The position numbers were made by a program, and so were the translations under genes. The notes under the pieces are model-generated. The model was not told where the DNA came from. It searched no databases and was given only the letters and a program-made list of their open reading frames with translations. Source: Daphnia pulex (lineage: Eukaryota; Arthropoda; Branchiopoda; Diplostraca; Daphniidae). From it: DNA of 64,000 nucleotides. The DNA lies in assembly GCF_021134715.1 (NCBI RefSeq), contig NC_060025.1, positions 7,068,001-7,132,000 on the forward strand, written 5' to 3'. Positions 62,166 to 64,000 of the stretch are shown one piece after another. How positions within the stretch are numbered: the first letter of the stretch is position 1; each line of letters begins with the position of its first letter.

Positions 62166-63350
62166 AATGATTGCATTAAAATTCTTTGTTTGCTGTAAAT
62201 TTTAATTGACAGGGGAATATTCTGAATTAATACTTAATTAACAGCAACTAATCTTAAATGATTAAATAAATATTTAAGAAGTTTTCAATCTTACGAAGGA
62301 GAATATGGTTACGACTGGTTTCGAGTTGTTTACTATGTTTGACACTTCAAACTGTTGGTAGCAGACGACATAATGTACATTCACAGCCATCTAGCGGCTA
62401 TTACCCGTTTTTACAGCATGTCCAACCTTTCTTGAAGCTGCGGTAGTTCGAAAAAACATCCTTGTTGGAAAATCATGAAGAGAAGTTCTCCAACAACACA
62501 AAGAGCTTTTGACCGTAGCGTAATCGCTGCTGTATTGGGTCATTCTCAATCGATGATACCTGTGCGCTTCAGGTGAGACTGACTGAAGAATGCTCTACAC
62601 AGGATTCCAAGGGGAATTCCGGGCTGCAATGGCTCCTTATCCCACCCCTACTGACGGAGAAGCGAGTGGCGGATAAAACCGACCCAAGGCGACTTTGAGC
62701 AAAAAAAATAATAATTGAGTTAAAGTCGCCGGATGGTTTACAGACTGCATGGGCAAGGGTCGAGATTGACCTTCTTAAGGATGAACAGTCGCGATTGATC
62801 AAGAAAAGAAAGAAAGAAATCTTCTTACCGAGTTTGTTTTGTCGCAAAGTTTCAACGCAGAACTACCGATATCTCTCGTCGTTGCTATGTGGACCACTCG
62901 CGCGCGCGTAAAATGACTAAAATGCCGTTGCGCCAACCTTATTATGTTCCTGCCCACGCGATCGAAGACATTGATGAATTCGTGAAAAATGTCAACCAGG
63001 CCAACGAGAGTAGTCACTAGAAGTATCAGACCATACAAACGGATCGAAAATTACGTTGCTCTCTGGCGTTGCGAATTTGATATAAAATAAACTCGCGAAT
63101 CGTAAAAAAAATCGGCCGGTTTCACGTTCGTGTAAAGAGTCCTTCAATCTCCGTATAAGAAGCCCCTTTCCTTTTTTGCTAAAATGAGACGGTAAATTGG
63201 TCTACTCGTCGAAGCGTCGAGTTACAAAACTTAGGCACTCCATATGTCAACAGTAGATATCTCTATTCAAATAGAGAAACGATGAGCTCGAACAAAAGAA
63301 TAGAATTCCATTTCATTCTATGATCAAGCAATGCAATTAAAAAATTATTG
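62166..63350. other. Intergenic region between the galactosidase and ELP1
   Basis: No gene recognised. It holds the galactosidase 5' flank and, on the right, the 3' flank of ELP1. Short frames at 62569-63038 show no family signature. Confidence 0.5.
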
Positions 63351-64000
63351 TTATTTAAGGCTGTCGAGTTTCCAAGACGCATCTGGTGAGTCAGGTGGGC
63401 TGCGTAATTTGGGGTCTGAAAATATAATTAAAACTTTAACATGTCATTTTTCGGACTTAACATAACAAAATATAAAATGCGTATGCCTTACCAAGCTCCA
63501 AGTAACGCGTAGAGAAGAACTCTTCTTTCTCTTGGTTGACTTGTGAAATTATCATCTCAGTAGTAGCTGACGGACCAAAGTTCTGCAAAAATATAAAGAA
63601 GTTGTTTCGGTTAAAAGCTGTAACTACATGTCATGGTTCAAAAGAGTTCAAAAGTTTTAAAAAAGTTAAACCCGACCTTGTCGTTTTCTTGATTTTTATG
63701 GATCAAAGAGAAGTTCCAAATATCTTTCTTTTTGTCTTCCATTTTCTTTACAAGTAACTCAGCTTTACTCTGAAAGCATTTTGCTCGGCTCCAGTCTTTT
63801 GAAATGAGCAAGTCTCCTCTAAGAAGTCGGCTGACGTCCTCTAGATATCAAAATTATAATAATGTTACATAAAATAGATGAGTTGAGAACAAACTTACGA
63901 AGGACAGAAGACATCGATGAGTAGAGGGCATGCAGCTCGTTGATGATGGCCATATCTTCAAATGGGCTCCCTTCTTTGAGTCGTAACTTCTTCCTTTCCT
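63351..64000 (-). CDS. ELP1: Elongator subunit 1 (ELP1/IKAP), C-terminal part
   Basis: Four exons: 64000-63899 (cut by the window edge), 63840-63677, 63582-63492 and 63415-63351 (stop TAA), about 140 residues. The order ERKKLRLKEGSPFEDMAIINEL, KKDIWNFSLI, NFGPSATTEMI, YLELDPKLRSPPDSPDASWKLDSL matches the ELP1 C-terminus (KEGSP.E..AL, the IW(T/N) segment, LGPNS-like, and a final WKLSLL-like end). ELP1 is the scaffold of the Elongator complex, which makes the cm5/mcm5 modifications of wobble uridine in tRNAs. Most of the protein lies beyond the right edge. The short exons were found by phase because they contain no long ORF. Confidence 0.88.

Overview
The window reads as arthropod nuclear DNA, most likely from a branchiopod crustacean such as Daphnia. 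This is an inference from four things: many spliced genes with introns of about 55 to 80 bases and GT-AG borders, an arthropod echinus (USP53/54) homolog, two lola-like BTB zinc-finger genes, and a neuropeptide precursor carrying repeated GSEFL-GKR units as in crustaceans. I saw no bacterial, organellar or CRISPR features. Exon borders were placed by hand from splice consensus, reading phase and family similarity, so allow 1 to 2 bases of error.

Layout. 1-8100 (+): the 3' part of an echinus/USP53-USP54 gene. 10.9-15.3 kb (+): a complete RalGPS Ral-GEF gene. 15.4-27.6 kb: a mobile-element block. It holds a tRNA-Glu gene split by a complete, non-LTR retrotransposon of the L1/Tx1 kind (minus strand), a decayed copy of TFIIE-alpha, a short-repeat patch, and a structurally complete DIRS-type tyrosine-recombinase retrotransposon (minus strand) with inverted terminal repeats and an internal complementary region. 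28.0-39.4 kb: a compact block of five genes in alternating orientation: NAK/AAK1 kinase (-), GPN3 (+), GPN1 (-), a C1orf131-like factor (+) and WDR46/Utp7 (-). 39.4-47 kb: mostly gene-poor, AT-rich DNA containing an EFLamide-type neuropeptide precursor (-). 47-53.9 kb: NIT2 omega-amidase (+), a FAS1-domain secreted protein (-), an unrecognised small type I membrane protein (+) and the UFM1 protease UFSP1 (-). 54.5-58.7 kb: two BTB zinc-finger genes in tandem (-). 60.1-62.2 kb: a GH27 alpha-galactosidase/NAGA-like lysosomal enzyme (-). 63.3-64 kb: the C-terminal exons of ELP1/IKAP (-), running off the right edge.

Functional links. GPN3 and GPN1 are partners in RNA polymerase II biogenesis and lie tail-to-tail about 170 bp apart. 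The C1orf131-like protein and WDR46 both belong to the small-subunit processome and also lie tail-to-tail, about 120 bp apart. NAK/GPN3 and GPN1/C1orf131 are head-to-head pairs that probably share short promoters.

The two most striking objects are the retrotransposon inserted in the T-arm of a tRNA-Glu gene, with both halves of the tRNA still readable at its two ends, and the DIRS element, whose internal complementary region is a copy of its own joined ends and so defines its termini.
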